From NCBI GenBank assembly GCA_025769875.1, contig JAGFNK010000219.1, forward strand, positions 1 to 64,000: a stretch of DNA of 64,000 nt. Direction: 5' to 3'. Of this stretch, positions 12,496 to 23,695 are shown one piece after another. Positions within the stretch are counted from its first letter, which is position 1. Every line of letters begins with the position of its first letter. This DNA is from Russula earlei (lineage: Eukaryota > Basidiomycota > Agaricomycetes > Russulales > Russulaceae). A program made the position numbers and the translations under genes. The notes beneath the pieces were generated by a model. That model was not told where the DNA came from and ran no database searches. It saw only the letters and a list, made by a program, of their open reading frames with translations.

Positions 12496-13060
12496 TTTCA
12501 AACGCAAATCACCCACACAAGTTGATCCCAGGAGACATACCTCGTCTTTTGATAGACTATCGTGCAAAGTTGGTTTAGACACGATGACCTATTGTACCGA
12601 TGTATTGTCCTATGTAGAGGTGATGAAATAGGGACGTGTACGGTATCGAGGCCTGGACTTTAGGACCTCTCGTCTAACGATAAGTCTCGTTCTCATGGTT
12701 ATGATTACATCCTAGTGATGCTATTTCAATTACTCTTCCGTTGGTATGAGTGACTATTTTTATTTTTTCTCTCTTCTTGACTTTAGAAATTACTAGATCG
12801 ATGTACAGGACGCGACTTTCGGCCGCGGTTCAAAGGATAGTACGTTGAACACGGAGCGGGAGATTTCAACGTGGGGTGCTCAGGCTCAGGCTTAGGCTCA
12901 GGCTCAGGCTCAGCTCGGCTCATCAGCTGAGCCATAACAGCACTAGCGGACCCGAACATCTTAGCTCAGCTCAAAATGGCTCCAGCTCGGCTCACGAGCG
13001 GTGACAGCACTACTAGTATATACTCAGCTACCAGAATAAACCACTTTCCAAAAAAAAAAG
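12496..13060. other. Intergenic with a GGCTCA hexamer repeat
   Basis: No coding signal. An imperfect GGCTCA array occupies about 12879-12920 and is followed by AGCTCGGCTC / CAGCTGAGCC variants that could fold into hairpins. Confidence 0.5.
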
Positions 13061-13675
13061 GGCATCACATTGTAGTGTACCGCATGGCACAGCTTCGCAA
13101 CGCAAACACATGCGGTGCGCATACAGCTAACTTGAGGCCAACTGGCACGGACTGACCACTGTTGTTGAGGGCGCGTCGGAGTGCGCCGCCTAAGGACGAA
13201 CGATTCGTGGATGTTATGTCGCTCTGCACTTGCAGCTTTTGCTCTTACATGATGACAAACCAGTTTTCCCTGCTCATCAAGTGGCCCATCATGATGTCAA
13301 CCACTCCACGTTCATGAGATAATGATTTCACGGGCGTTCACACCCCACCCCAAGCCCTTTCAACTTGCAATCGTCGGATCAGTTGCATCGACTCTAGATC
13401 ATGACGCGACTTGATGAATGATAAGGCGATAGCCCTACCGATCATGATCCGGAATTTGCGGAAAGATGGGAGGGGGCCTGCCAGAGCATAAAGCCAATTC
13501 GTGTAGCGACCATTCTCTCCAGCTGTGCTCGTATTCATTCCCATTCCAAACTATCCGGTACCGGTTACCGAGAATCATTCCACATTTCGTACGTCGCCAC
13601 CATCTTGCTCAAACATACATTGAGGATTTTGACAAATTTCAGTTCAAAAATCCACAATTCTATTCATAAGTTACA

Positions 13676-13991
13676 ATGCGCGTCATTGCTATATCCTACC
13701 TCGCCGTTGGCATCGCTCTATCATTCGCACATCGACCTAAGTACGTGCACCTCTTCAAGGTTTTCTTTCGTATTGAAGTCGACTTTACCTTGCAGAGATG
13801 GGAAAAATTCGCAAAAAGCGCAGGGGTCATCGTCACTACCGGATGAGAATTGTTCGAGGACGACGCCCCTGCAGAACAACAGGCTCCTGGAGGAGGGTGC
13901 TCCGCCGCCGCCTCGCACGTCACCGTCTGTCAATTTTCCGCCGTGGACCCCGCAAGCACAGCAGCAGCGCATGGGGCCGTCTGGCCTTTAG
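13676..13991 (+). CDS. Small secreted protein, copy 1 of a three-member family (86 aa)
   Basis: Exon 1 is 13676-13740 and exon 2 is 13796-13991, joined across a 55-nt intron (GTACGT...TTGCAG). Exon 1 encodes a signal peptide (MRVIAISYLAVGIALSFA) followed by HRPK. Exon 2 encodes DGKNSQKAQGSSSLPDEN and then a Pro/Gln-rich tail (APPPPRTSP; PPWTPQAQQQR). The start is supported by identical placement in the copies at 35020 and 41641. The 5' flank (from about 13060), exon 1 and the intron are conserved among copies, but the tail is not alignable. No known domain; secretion is predicted, function unknown. Past the stop, another frame continues with Arg/Gly/Asn-rich sequence, so an earlier version may have been longer. 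Confidence 0.6.
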
Positions 13992-14576
13992 GAGAACGAC
14001 CATCGCTCTCGCAACAATCACCCTCGCACTGGCAACAACGCGGGTAAGACCGCTAGGGGTGGGCGCAAGGGATAGAATGGCGGATTTCGGTCCGCTGGAG
14101 GCGAAGACACGCGGGTGCACCCTCGTGGAACACCGCGCTACGTCTCTGAGTCCGTGAGGACTCAACAACATTTTTGGGATCACCCGTTTGCGGGGACTAT
14201 TATCCTGTCTCGCCAGATGCAGCAGGCATTGGTTTGCTGAGTTCGCAGAAATACACACAGAAGAAGGGACAAAATAGGTCTCTTGTTCTGAGGCATAACC
14301 AGAGTGTTTATATATGAGATGCAAACTATGTGAGAGGGGGATATTGAAGGATTGGGGAGACAGAAAGATGCAAGTTGGGAGTGCAAGACATGGATGTGAG
14401 ACAGGATGAGTCAGAGCAATGATGCTGTGAAACAAGGCATAAGTATGAATCTGAAACAGTACTGTAGACTCAGGTAAATGAAACCAGTCAGTAACAAGCA
14501 AGTCAAATGGAACAAATGGAGTTGGAGGCCGAGTAACTAGGGAGTCTGAATTTGTAGCAAGACAGAAACTGAGGAG
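13992..14576. other. Non-coding stretch after secreted-protein copy 1
   Basis: No convincing gene. The 14501-13920 minus frame overlaps copy 1 antisense and lacks any family motif. Confidence 0.4.
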
Positions 14577-15110
14577 TAGTGTTAAGATTCTCTAATCTTA
14601 AGTTTTACTCTTAGCAACAGAGTTGCTTGATATAGTTCAAGCACTAGACTTTGACTCCTTTGATATTATCTCAGGTAAAGTGAATGGAAGAGATGAGAGG
14701 GGCCTCTTTATTGCTTAGAGCAGTTACTTTGTTGAGAGAGAGAGAATTGTGATGATTCAAAGAGTAAGTTGAGCGTAAGGCTCAACTACAAGTACACTGA
14801 AGTATTTATAGTGTATCTTCATAATGGCTGATCCAATTTGTATGAAACTTGGGGAGCACATAGCTGAGGTCTACTACTATCTGAAAACAAGGCACGAGCT
14901 CGAGAATATCAGTAATGACTCATGTGTGAGTCATACTTTACTAGTATCTGTCATCAATCCACTAAGCAATCACTAAGCATCAGTCATGCAATCAGTAAGC
15001 GATGATAAAGGCTGAATCAGTTGGTGAGTCATCAAATGAGCAAGCAAGCATAGGTAAGCAGTCAATCAAAAGAGCAAGTCAAGTTCCTAATAAGTGGCAT
15101 ACTGTTAAGA
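14577..15110 (+). repeat. Solo LTR-like repeat, related to the fragment at 19680-19998
   Basis: Starts TGTTAAGATTCTC. It shares GCTTGATATAGTTCAAGCA, then TTTGATATTATCTCAGG, AGTAAGTTGAGC and GTATGAAACTTGGGG in the same order with the reverse strand of 19998-19680. It has a TATA-like box (AGTATTTATAGTG, near 14805). The right edge is uncertain because it runs into the start of the Gypsy-3 region. Confidence 0.55.
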
Positions 15111-16198
15111 CTCACTGTTGATGTTACTAACCAAGGCCAGGTCCTGGCCATAGATCGTCCTATTTCACTCAAGAGAGACCTCTCTCACTTGGCATTGCCA
15201 ACTCCCTTCCATTTTCTGGGCTATCCCTCCTGCGGTACAAGATATCGCTATTGCAAGGGCACTATAACACGACCAGGCACCCGTTTCCTAATCGGGTAAT
15301 CATCGCGTGGCAGCCACATGGTCACCCAGCCACCAAGAACCCAAAACAGCAGCACAAACTCTTAGAAACTGTTGCATAACTCATCTGACGTCATCAAGGC
15401 TCCAATGACATCATGGCTGACTGAGCGACTCCACAGTGACCTCATAGGCTCACTAAGCGCTCCACAGTGACATCATAATGATGTCATCGCTCCACAATGA
15501 TCAGTAATGCGCTCAGTAAGCCTGAAACTTGACACAAGCAAGTTTATGCCTCTGTAGTCCTATTGGACGGTACCAAAGAGTCTAGAATAGTCCCAGTTCT
15601 TTGTAATCGACCCTGTACACTGTATATAAGCCCCAATGAAGGCATGGCAGTCAGTCAGACTGTCCATTTGTGATACTCTCATCTTCCTGGGTACTCCCCT
15701 GCGACCTGCTCAGTCTAAAGTCCTCCCTTGTCTTCAAGGTACTCTTCAATGACTGCCTTGTTTAAAGCCCCTTGCTGCACTGGCCTCTACTCTTCACCTC
15801 TGCCTTCTGCAACACATACCAGTCCCCATCTGGTATCTCCTAGTCGTTTGGCTCATCCTCTTGTTCAATGCTGTTTATGCCACGTATCATCTGTTCCGAC
15901 CCTTGCCCACCTGCTCCTGAGTCCTTAGTGATCAGCAGTACGTGTCTTGACATCTGGACAGTCTCTCATCATCCCTGTATTGACCAGCCAATGCTCAAGT
16001 GTCCACTCCTAACTCCCCCACTTTGGTTAACACCTCCTTGCACCTCCCTTCTCCCCTGCAACCTACCCCACGCACTGCCCTTCGCATCCTCACTGAAGAC
16101 ATCGACCTGGTCGACACATCCTCACCCCTTAGCATCCTATTACTCCCCAACAGCCCCACCATCGTCTCCCAACATTCCCCAGCCTATCCCAGGCGGTT

Positions 16199-18714
16199 TT
16201 GTCCCTATCGGCACCCCCCCTCCAGCACAGAACTGAGCAACAGCAAGCAGACTGTCCTCCCTTGCCTGAAGGCTTCCTTGACTGTCCCCCCTGCACAGCA
16301 TTTTGCTTCCATCCGCACCAGTACTTTGTCCTCCCTACCACCAATCGTTCCCGTGAGCAGTGGCGTCCCCTCCACGACTTGAATCATCAAGACTACCTGG
16401 GACGCATCCCTACCTCAGAACAGTTAACTCGTCACGCATTCACAGACACCTTCACCACTGCCTTTCGTGCACACATCGTCCACACTTTTGTGGTCAAACC
16501 CTCCAACACTGCCCTTGCCACTGAGTATGGCCTCACCCCCTTCGGCATTTGCTCTAACGTCAAGATATATGCCCCAGATGCTGACTTCCCCCTCGGACGC
16601 ATTGCATACATCTTCAATACTTCTTTGTTTAGGAAACTACTTACCTTGCCTGCTATTTACCGCCCTGCTTACAAGGGCTCATTTTGCTTATCCATCATAC
16701 ACGACTTCTTGGATGGACGCCTTGCTTTTGCTTACGGTTACTTATATTTCGAAGAGAACAGTAACCACGTCTCCCTACATCACTATTCGACTTATACAGT
16801 TGATACCATCTGCTTCAACCCGCAGTTACTTCACTTCTGCTTCACGCCTCGTATTCCCCCTAACCCTCTTGACATCATCGAGAGGTATCGCCTCGAGACC
16901 ATAGATCTTGCGCACGGTTCTTAAAAAGTAAGAACCACCCTTGTAACGCTTCAATAAAGATTGAATAAACCTTTCTCCTTTGTCTTAACTAAAGTGCCTC
17001 GAGAATATGCCTTAGAAGAAGACAAAGAAGAAGATGCTATCACTAGACACATCTTAAGTCTAAATCGCTATCAAACCTGGGCCTCCACTGCATTTCCTGT
17101 TAACACCTTAACGAACCTACACTGACGTACCAGGAATAGAACCACCCCACAAAGACTTTCCTCATCTCATTGTTAAAGAGTTCCTTGAAGTCTTACCATT
17201 TGGACAACTCCTAAGCCATGACGAACACACATTATATCTTGAAACCCTTAGTTGACTCCTGCCACCAGCACGGCAACAACTATTATATTGGCAACTTGCT
17301 CAAGCAAAGAACATCCAAGGACAACCAGTTGACTATCAATCCCTGCGCTCCAGCGAATTGAACCTTTGGACCAGGATCATCCAGCCACATCACCATCTCA
17401 TTGTTAATTCTTTAAGGACAGGGTATCGCCTGTTTTACCTGGCTTGGACATACATCAGCTACTATCATCTCACTGTCCAGTTCTACCACCTACGCCTCAA
17501 CAGAATACAAAGGGAAAATCAATCTTACGTCCAACTTGCTGTTGTACCAGGAATACACAACACCTTTGATTGGGAAACTAACTCTTGGCTATACGACACA
17601 GACTACAATCAACCTTGGGCAATTACCAGCCCAGACTGCCTCATATACTGGTCCTCCTGCATACTATTCTGTCCCAGCAATCCTAGAAGCCTCAAGTCTT
17701 GCCCCTCAACCCCTCACACCAATTCAAACCACTGTCCCAACTAGCCAGGAACTGTTGGTCTGCCAGCTGCAGAAGATACAGAGTCAAATCCATGGACAGC
17801 AAGGTGTAACTGCAAAACAGAGTATTGCATGTGCAACTTTCGACCAGATACACCTCCTACCCCTGATGGAATTACCTTGTGGACGCCAGGTGATTACCAC
17901 CTCCCCATTTGATAAATCTGGCTCCTCGACACAGGAGACGTGCGTCATCCCAGCGACCCCCTGAGAGAGAAACAGTTCCCAACGCAAGGGGATTTCTTGT
18001 TGAAAGACCATTACCTCCTACCCCTCCTGACACCTACTTACCCTTGTTTACTAGTCATATTCCTACCCCTGTTGTACCTACCCAACCCTTTGCATCACCC
18101 CTTGTTGAATCCCCTGATAGTGCCAATCTTAGGAATACTGATTTACACTGCTACCTACCAGAACAATCCTTCTTAGCATTAAACCTACCTACACGCTCAA
18201 GGAGAGAGTTAATTGAATTCAAGAGTTATTGTACCCAAGCTTGGCATCAATGACTGACACACTTTATAGTTTACAAACACCCCATCAAGGAAATAAGTGA
18301 CTTTGCCATCTCTCCAGCAGAATTTGAAGGATATCTGTGGAAAACCCGAGTAGTTCTAACACAAAGCAGCATCACTGAAGAATACTTCCCGAATCCAGTT
18401 AAAGAAACATCAAGGGAGACCCAACTCTATTCAACTAAAACCAGTCTACACCATTGCATATCCTTGGAACAATGGCCACTGGACTATAACAGTCGTCTAG
18501 ACCTATGAGCACTAGGAGAGACATCACTGACGAAGAAGAAAATCTAATCCCACTCCTATTTGAAGGCCTCAGTTATGACACTCATGATCACTGTTACCGA
18601 GGGAAATTCGCAGGTGTATCTATTATCAACCATGGAAATCTTTCTGACACTTGGTTATACGAAGACGACAACGACGAAGTTACTACTGAGCAACTTAAAG
18701 CAGCAGCCCCATGA
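16199..18714 (+). pseudogene. Gypsy-3 upstream coding region (probable long gag N-terminal part), decayed
   Basis: A 241-codon frame (16199-16924) has protein-like composition (LATEYGLTPFGICSNVKIYA; YRPAYKGSFCLSIIHDFLDG) but no motif I know. Further pieces at 17358-17744, 17909-18253 and 18505-18714 (MSTRRDITDEEENLIPLLFE) lie in different frames and run toward the gag domain at 19057. Position between the leader and gag suggests an N-terminal extension of Gag or a separate pre-gag ORF. Unassigned. Confidence 0.4.
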
Positions 18715-19056
18715 GCGGAAAATGTTCAAGAATTCAACCCCTACAATTTCACAGGTCTCTTCCTAGATAAACCAGTCAAGTGGAGCCGTTCTAGAAGATA
18801 TTGGGTTTACTACAACAACAAAGAAGTCGACTTCACGGCTAGAGCAACACAAGAAGTTACCGCTGTTCTAGGCACTGCACCAAGCGTTCAAAGCACTACT
18901 CCAGGACCCTCTACCTGTCGAAATACTCAACAACCCACTCCGCATACAGTTGGCAACATACCACAAACAATTCCCCAAACACTCACTCCAACTAGAATCC
19001 AATTACAAGGTCCAGCTCCACCAATTGTTACAGTCACAACAACTCAGAACCCTACA

Positions 19057-19672
19057 ATGTCCAGCAATCCTTGCCTTGTGGGAACTGCCCCAGAACCCTT
19101 TGATGGAAAAGCCGACAATGCAGAAGCCTTTTGGGCAGCCCTGGCCAATTATTACTACATCAATGGCGACTCTTTTACAGATGAAAGCAAGAAAGTTGCC
19201 GCTGCACTAACCCACTTTAAAGTAGGAACACCTGCCGGAGCATGGGCTAGAGAACAAACTACTAAAGCCATGGCTCGTACTGTAGCCGACTACGGATCAT
19301 GGGACGACTTCAAAAAAGCCTTTGCTGACCATTTTATCCCTGCAGAAGCAGAATTGGCTTCTGCCAACACTATGCACACTTATTACCAAGGAAAACTACT
19401 GTTTAATGAGTGGTATCAGAAGTGGTCACACCATGCATCACGAGCTACCACCGACGAAAGAAAAAAGATGTACACATTCAGGAAAAACATTAATCCAGCC
19501 CTACATCAGAAGATATTGGGAATCACACCGACACCAACTACACTCACAGCCCTTGTCAAAGCAGCAAGAGAATTTGACAACCTGTTCCACCTATACAATC
19601 CCACGGCCTTTAGAGGAGGACGCTCTGTGCGTACTCGAGGATTAAACACTCAAGGATCAGACAATCCCCTGG
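19057..19672 (+). pseudogene. Gypsy-3 gag capsid region
   Basis: Contains the retrotransposon-gag pattern: EPFDGKADNAEAFWAALANY, WAREQTTKAMA, WDDFKKAFADHF, YYQGKLLFNEWYQKWSHHAS, and a C-terminal part ending near LNTQGSDNP. The frame is broken by an inserted LTR fragment from about 19680. Capsid-forming role known for the family; here non-functional. Confidence 0.7.
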
Positions 19673-19679
19673 AAATTAA

Positions 19680-19998
19680 CTTGTACTACTGGTTCTCAGC
19701 TATGTGCACCCCAAGTTTCATACGAATTGGATCAGTAGTTGTTGAGATATCGTATAAATAGTCTGTAGTACCAAGAAGTTGAGCCTTATGCTCAACTTAC
19801 TCTTTTCAACAAGAAACTATCATCTTGTCTACGCTCTTAAACTATCTGTTCAAGAACTCTAAGTGAAAGAGGTCCCTCTCTTCTCTTAAACATATAATCT
19901 TCCTGAGATAATATCAAAGGGATCGAAGTCTAGTGCTTGAACTATATCAAGCAACTCTTTCACTAAGAGTCGGTATAAAGACCAGTCAGGTCTTAACA
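19680..19998 (-). repeat. LTR fragment inserted in Gypsy-3 gag
   Basis: On the minus strand it starts TGTTAAGACCTGACTGG at 19998 and shares blocks with 14577-15110 in order. It ends near 19680 without an identifiable second terminus, so it is truncated or its edge is decayed. Confidence 0.55.
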
Positions 19999-20329
19999 AA
20001 AGAAGAACTATATGGCAAACCAATGTAGAGCAAAGAAAGCAGCCCAAGGACACCAATGACAAGGATCTCACCCCCAAACAGTAAGAGCTACTACTATCCA
20101 AGATGAAAATATCGAACCTGCACAAGAAGAGCCAGTTCCTGTCGCATCATTGACTACCTGGAGGGATACACTTGCAGACTCAATCCCTTGCCCTAGATCA
20201 GCTCCTATGGATTTTTAATTGGACCCCCTTCTGCATCAAGAAGGGATGTGGTCCAAATCAGTATGATACAACAAGAAATCAATTACCCCAAGGTTTTTAC
20301 CAAGAATATTCGCTCCCCATCCATTGCCT

Positions 20330-21446
20330 TGAAAGTTACCCTTGTGGGGAAGACGAGTGGCAAAGAAATTGGTGCAAGAGCCCTACTTGACAGTGGGGCA
20401 GAAGGAATGATAATTCATGAATGATTTGCACAAAGACACCATCTGCACCTCTGAACCATGACCAAACCCTTGCCCACACAAAATGTGGATGGAACACAAA
20501 ATGCCAATGGACTAATATGCTTTAGCACTATCCAAAGACTTCACATTCGAGTGCACACAGGCACTACCCATGACAAACAAGCAGAATTCCTTGTCACTAA
20601 CATTGGATATCATGACATGATTCTAGGAACAGATTGGCTATGACACCATAACCCAGATATTGATTGGGCAAATGATACAATCACACTGAAGAATTGCCCC
20701 CAAACCTGTCTCACGACACACCCAAGTATAACCATTGCATCTGCATCTGGAACACAGAATTACCAAATACAAGCACTTACTTTTCCTGAAGAAGAAGAAC
20801 CCAAGTTCGCAAATGTTGCTGCACTAATCTTCCCAGATACTGAAGGATTAGTGAACCCATGCATGGATAAACAAATCTACAATGCTTTTAGACCAGTAAC
20901 AATTAACATATGAGCAAAATCAACAATGTCTACTAAGTTAGCAACATCTGAAACACCACAGAAGGCACTAGATGAACTCATTCCCCCCCAATTCCTGAAA
21001 TGGCGAAAGGTGTTTGATGAACAAGCTTCCCAATGTCTTCCTGCTCACCAACCATGGGACCATGCAATCAATCTGAAACTGGGAACCACCTGATGCGATT
21101 GTGGCATCTATCAACTTACTCCCAGAGAATTACAAGCCCTAAAAGAATATCTAGACGAACATTTGAAGAGAGGCACTATTGGACCATTGAAAGCAGCTAT
21201 TGCCAGTCTGTTCTTCTTTGTGGAAAAGAAAGGAGGAACTCTACGACCAGTACAAGACTACAGAGCACTGAATACAGCAACTATCAAAGACGCATACCCA
21301 TTACCACTGATTCCTGAATTAATTGACAAACTCCAGGGAGCCCAATACTTCACCAAGTTTGATATACGATGGGGATACAACAATATCCGCCTAAGAGAGG
21401 GCAATGAACACCTCGCAGCATTCAAGACACCATTAGGACTCTTTGA
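20330..21446 (+). pseudogene. Gypsy-3 protease and 5' half of reverse transcriptase
   Basis: The retropepsin motif LLDSGAEGMIIHE lies near 20384-20424, and its later part at 20458-20643 (GYHDMILGTDWL). RT shows RPVQDYRALNTATIKDAYPL, LIPELIDKLQGAQYFTKFD and RWGYNNIRLREGNEHLAAF at 21241-21420. Stops occur within and between these pieces. The RT frame runs to 21446, where the solo LTR starts inside the codon after LGLF. The same frame resumes at 33712. Confidence 0.8.
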
Positions 21447-21878
21447 TGTTAAGGCTCCAAAGTGCCTTAAATAAGATCAATGGTCGTGTCTATAAACACG
21501 TCCTACCAATGCAGATATGCTTGAGTCAAGCAAGCAATACTCGTGGAGGGGAAAGAGTGTTAGATCCTTCTAGAGTATGACAACAAGATGAGAGGGGCTC
21601 TGCAGACGGGGTAGGAGTCAACTGTTTGGGATTGGCAAACTAAGTCGAGCTTAGGGCTCAACTGTTACGACTGGAGGCTTTATATAGCCTTACAGGGATA
21701 AGGTTTGTACTACTGTAGTACTAGTCGGTGCTATAGAAGCAAAACATGGCTCATAGAAGCGAGGTTGCTTCTATGTAAGCGATCTCGGTGCTGGAAGCAT
21801 TAAGTGCTTCCCCAATCAAGGAATCGACGTACGTGGCGGTACAGGAACATCTGGGACAGAAGCAATGCTACTCATTGT

Positions 21879-22369
21879 GTCACCGACTGGGGGCGGTGTC
21901 GCTGACAAATCGTTTCATGCGCGAGACGTACGCACTGAGTCGAGCGAGACGACGAGTTCTCGCAAAAGTCGGGGATCTCGGTGACAACACAGCAAGAGCT
22001 AGTGTGTACCGCGGAGTGGAAATATGACAGGAAAGTCTTCGCGTTCGAAGACTTAGAGGACAGGAAGAGTTTCTGAGTCGATTGCTTGATTTCCTGCAAG
22101 CCTACAGTCCAAAGCTAGAATCCAGTGATATTTCACAAGAGAACAAGCTTAGGGCTTGTTCTCTTCTACAGACAGGTTTATATAGACATTGTATCCTATA
22201 TCAAATAGTAGACACGATGTAACGATGAGGCGAACGGAGCTAGGGCACGCTGGAAGGTGCCAGTACATGCGAGGCTGTAACGAGTCATAAAACGTGCGGA
22301 AACAGTGAGGCTAGTCCGGGTAGGCTTGTCCGGTTGCCGGTCCGGTCCGAAGAGCCGGTTCTTGTGACA
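21879..22369 (-). repeat. 3' LTR of Gypsy-2
   Basis: Direct repeat of 33053-33544. The termini TGTCAC / GTGACA form a 6-bp inverted repeat. Preceded on the left by the CATTG duplication. Confidence 0.93.
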
Positions 22370-22384
22370 TTACTCCCTTGTTAA
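22370..22384 (-). promoter_or_regulatory. Polypurine tract of Gypsy-2
   Basis: The minus strand reads TTAACAAGGGAGTAA directly against the 3' LTR. The post-pol ORF stops three bases upstream of it. Confidence 0.6.
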
Positions 22385-22387
22385 CGT

Positions 22388-23635
22388 CTAAGCAACATAG
22401 GGGGTGATAGTGGAGCGACAGTGGTGGGTGTGGAAGTGAATTTGATCGCGAGGGACTCGACATATTTTTTCGGGTCTGCATCGTTGGTGGGGGTTTCTGC
22501 AGTAGTCGGCTATGTGTCCTTGGCGATTGCAGAGAATGCAGACGGCGATTTTGGAGCATTCGAAGGTGTCGTGTCCTCCGTCTTTGCACCAAGCGCATCT
22601 GTCAGAGAGTCGAGGGGAGAATTGGTACCAGGGATCGAGGAGAGCTTGTTTGGCGTCCTGATGTTCTTGTTCGGTGAGTTGAGGCATAGTCCCGAATAAG
22701 ACTCGCGGTTCGAGACGAGCCTTGGCGTTAGCTCTTGCCAACTTGCCTTCCGAGTCTCTTACCTCCCACATCATGTCATGGTATCTTTCTCGAGCGGTGA
22801 CGAGGGAGTTCACCATTTGTCGTGTTTTCTTTAAAGCGAAGCGATAGCGACGTACTTCGGCTTCTAGTGATAGGTCCTGTTCGAACCTGAGTGCCTCATC
22901 TACAGCTTTAGTATGTCTGAGACCTTCTTTGAATAAGAAGGCATCCTTTTGCGTCAGAAGAGGGCGAGGATAGGGGTCAGCTCGAGCTCGGATGGGGATA
23001 CGGTGAGTGGGACATCCAGGGCCGTAGGTGGCTAGCAGGGAGGGGAAGCCATGTGTGAGATCGGGGAGGACGAAACGAGGAGGGAGTGTGTCTTCCTCGT
23101 TTCCTGGGTCTGGGATTAGTAATTCTAGTCCTAGGTCTCCTTCTTCCCATCCTTCTCCAAGTTCTTCTAGCTCTGAGCGTTGTGTGCGGTCGGCGTTTGG
23201 CTGATAGATCGGTGGTGGTGTCCTCTCGCGGTTTACTGGAGCGAAGTTTTCATCGAGTATGACTATGTCTTCGATTTGTTGGATGGTGGGTGTGATGGTG
23301 CGTGGGGGAATCGGAATGGGGTCGGGTGAAGGGGTACGAACATGATAGGACGGGCTACGAGTTCTTACGGGTGTGTTGGTCCCTCGAGTGGGGGATCGAT
23401 TGCCAAAGGCACGTAGTATTGTGGTGAGGGAGTCGTCTTCCCACAGTTCGCGTGCTTGGACAATCATGGCGGCGTGTTGTGCAGCACGTCGAATGAGTAG
23501 TCTAGTGTTGATGGTGGCTGCTGTCGAGGGGGACGGTTCTCTGGAGAGTGGCAAGTGGATAAGCGTAGGGGAGTATGGAGGAGTGGGTACGAGAGTGGTG
23601 GAGGAAGCGGAGGGGGAGTTCTGAGTGGAAGGCAT
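22388..23635 (-). CDS. Gypsy-2 post-pol ORF3: Pro-rich, coiled-coil protein with two CCHC zinc knuckles
   Basis: About 415 codons from the first ATG (23635, MPSTQNSPSASSTT), complete and open. The N-terminal third is Pro/Ser/Thr-rich (VPTPPYSPTL; PIPIPPRTITPTI). The middle has an acidic linker and a Glu/Arg-rich helical region (RFEQDLSLEAEVRRYRFALK). The C-terminus has tandem CX2CX4HX4C knuckles, CAWCKDGGHDTFEC and CILCNRQGHIADYC, followed by a His/Cys-rich end. Such knuckles bind single-stranded nucleic acid in Gag nucleocapsids, yet this element already has a knuckle in its own Gag. The ORF starts about 60 nt after the pol stop and ends at the polypurine tract, so it is part of the element. 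Function unknown; a second nucleic-acid-binding or host-captured factor is possible. Confidence 0.75.
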   Translation of the reverse strand: MPSTQNSPSASSTTLVPTPPYSPTLIHLPLSREPSPSTAATINTRLLIRRAAQHAAMIVQARELWEDDSLTTILRAFGNRSPTRGTNTPVRTRSPSYHVRTPSPDPIPIPPRTITPTIQQIEDIVILDENFAPVNRERTPPPIYQPNADRTQRSELEELGEGWEEGDLGLELLIPDPGNEEDTLPPRFVLPDLTHGFPSLLATYGPGCPTHRIPIRARADPYPRPLLTQKDAFLFKEGLRHTKAVDEALRFEQDLSLEAEVRRYRFALKKTRQMVNSLVTARERYHDMMWEVRDSEGKLARANAKARLEPRVLFGTMPQLTEQEHQDAKQALLDPWYQFSPRLSDRCAWCKDGGHDTFECSKIAVCILCNRQGHIADYCRNPHQRCRPEKICRVPRDQIHFHTHHCRSTITPYVA

Positions 23636-23695
23636 GTTGTTTGTGTTCTTTCGGGGGTGAAGCGGTAGGGAATGATTGTTCAAGGATGGTGCTTT

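Noticed and set aside
12879..12920. GGCTCA hexamer array considered as a telomere-like or CRISPR repeat
   Set aside because: Imperfect, very short, no spacers, and unlike fungal telomere units (TTAGGG type).
13605..13991. Longer 128-codon unspliced frame over secreted-protein copy 1
   Set aside because: It reads through the 55-nt intron; the spliced form with a signal peptide is conserved in three copies.
16199..16924. 241-codon ORF considered as a host gene
   Set aside because: It lies between the Gypsy-3 leader and gag and continues in broken frames toward gag, so element origin is more likely.
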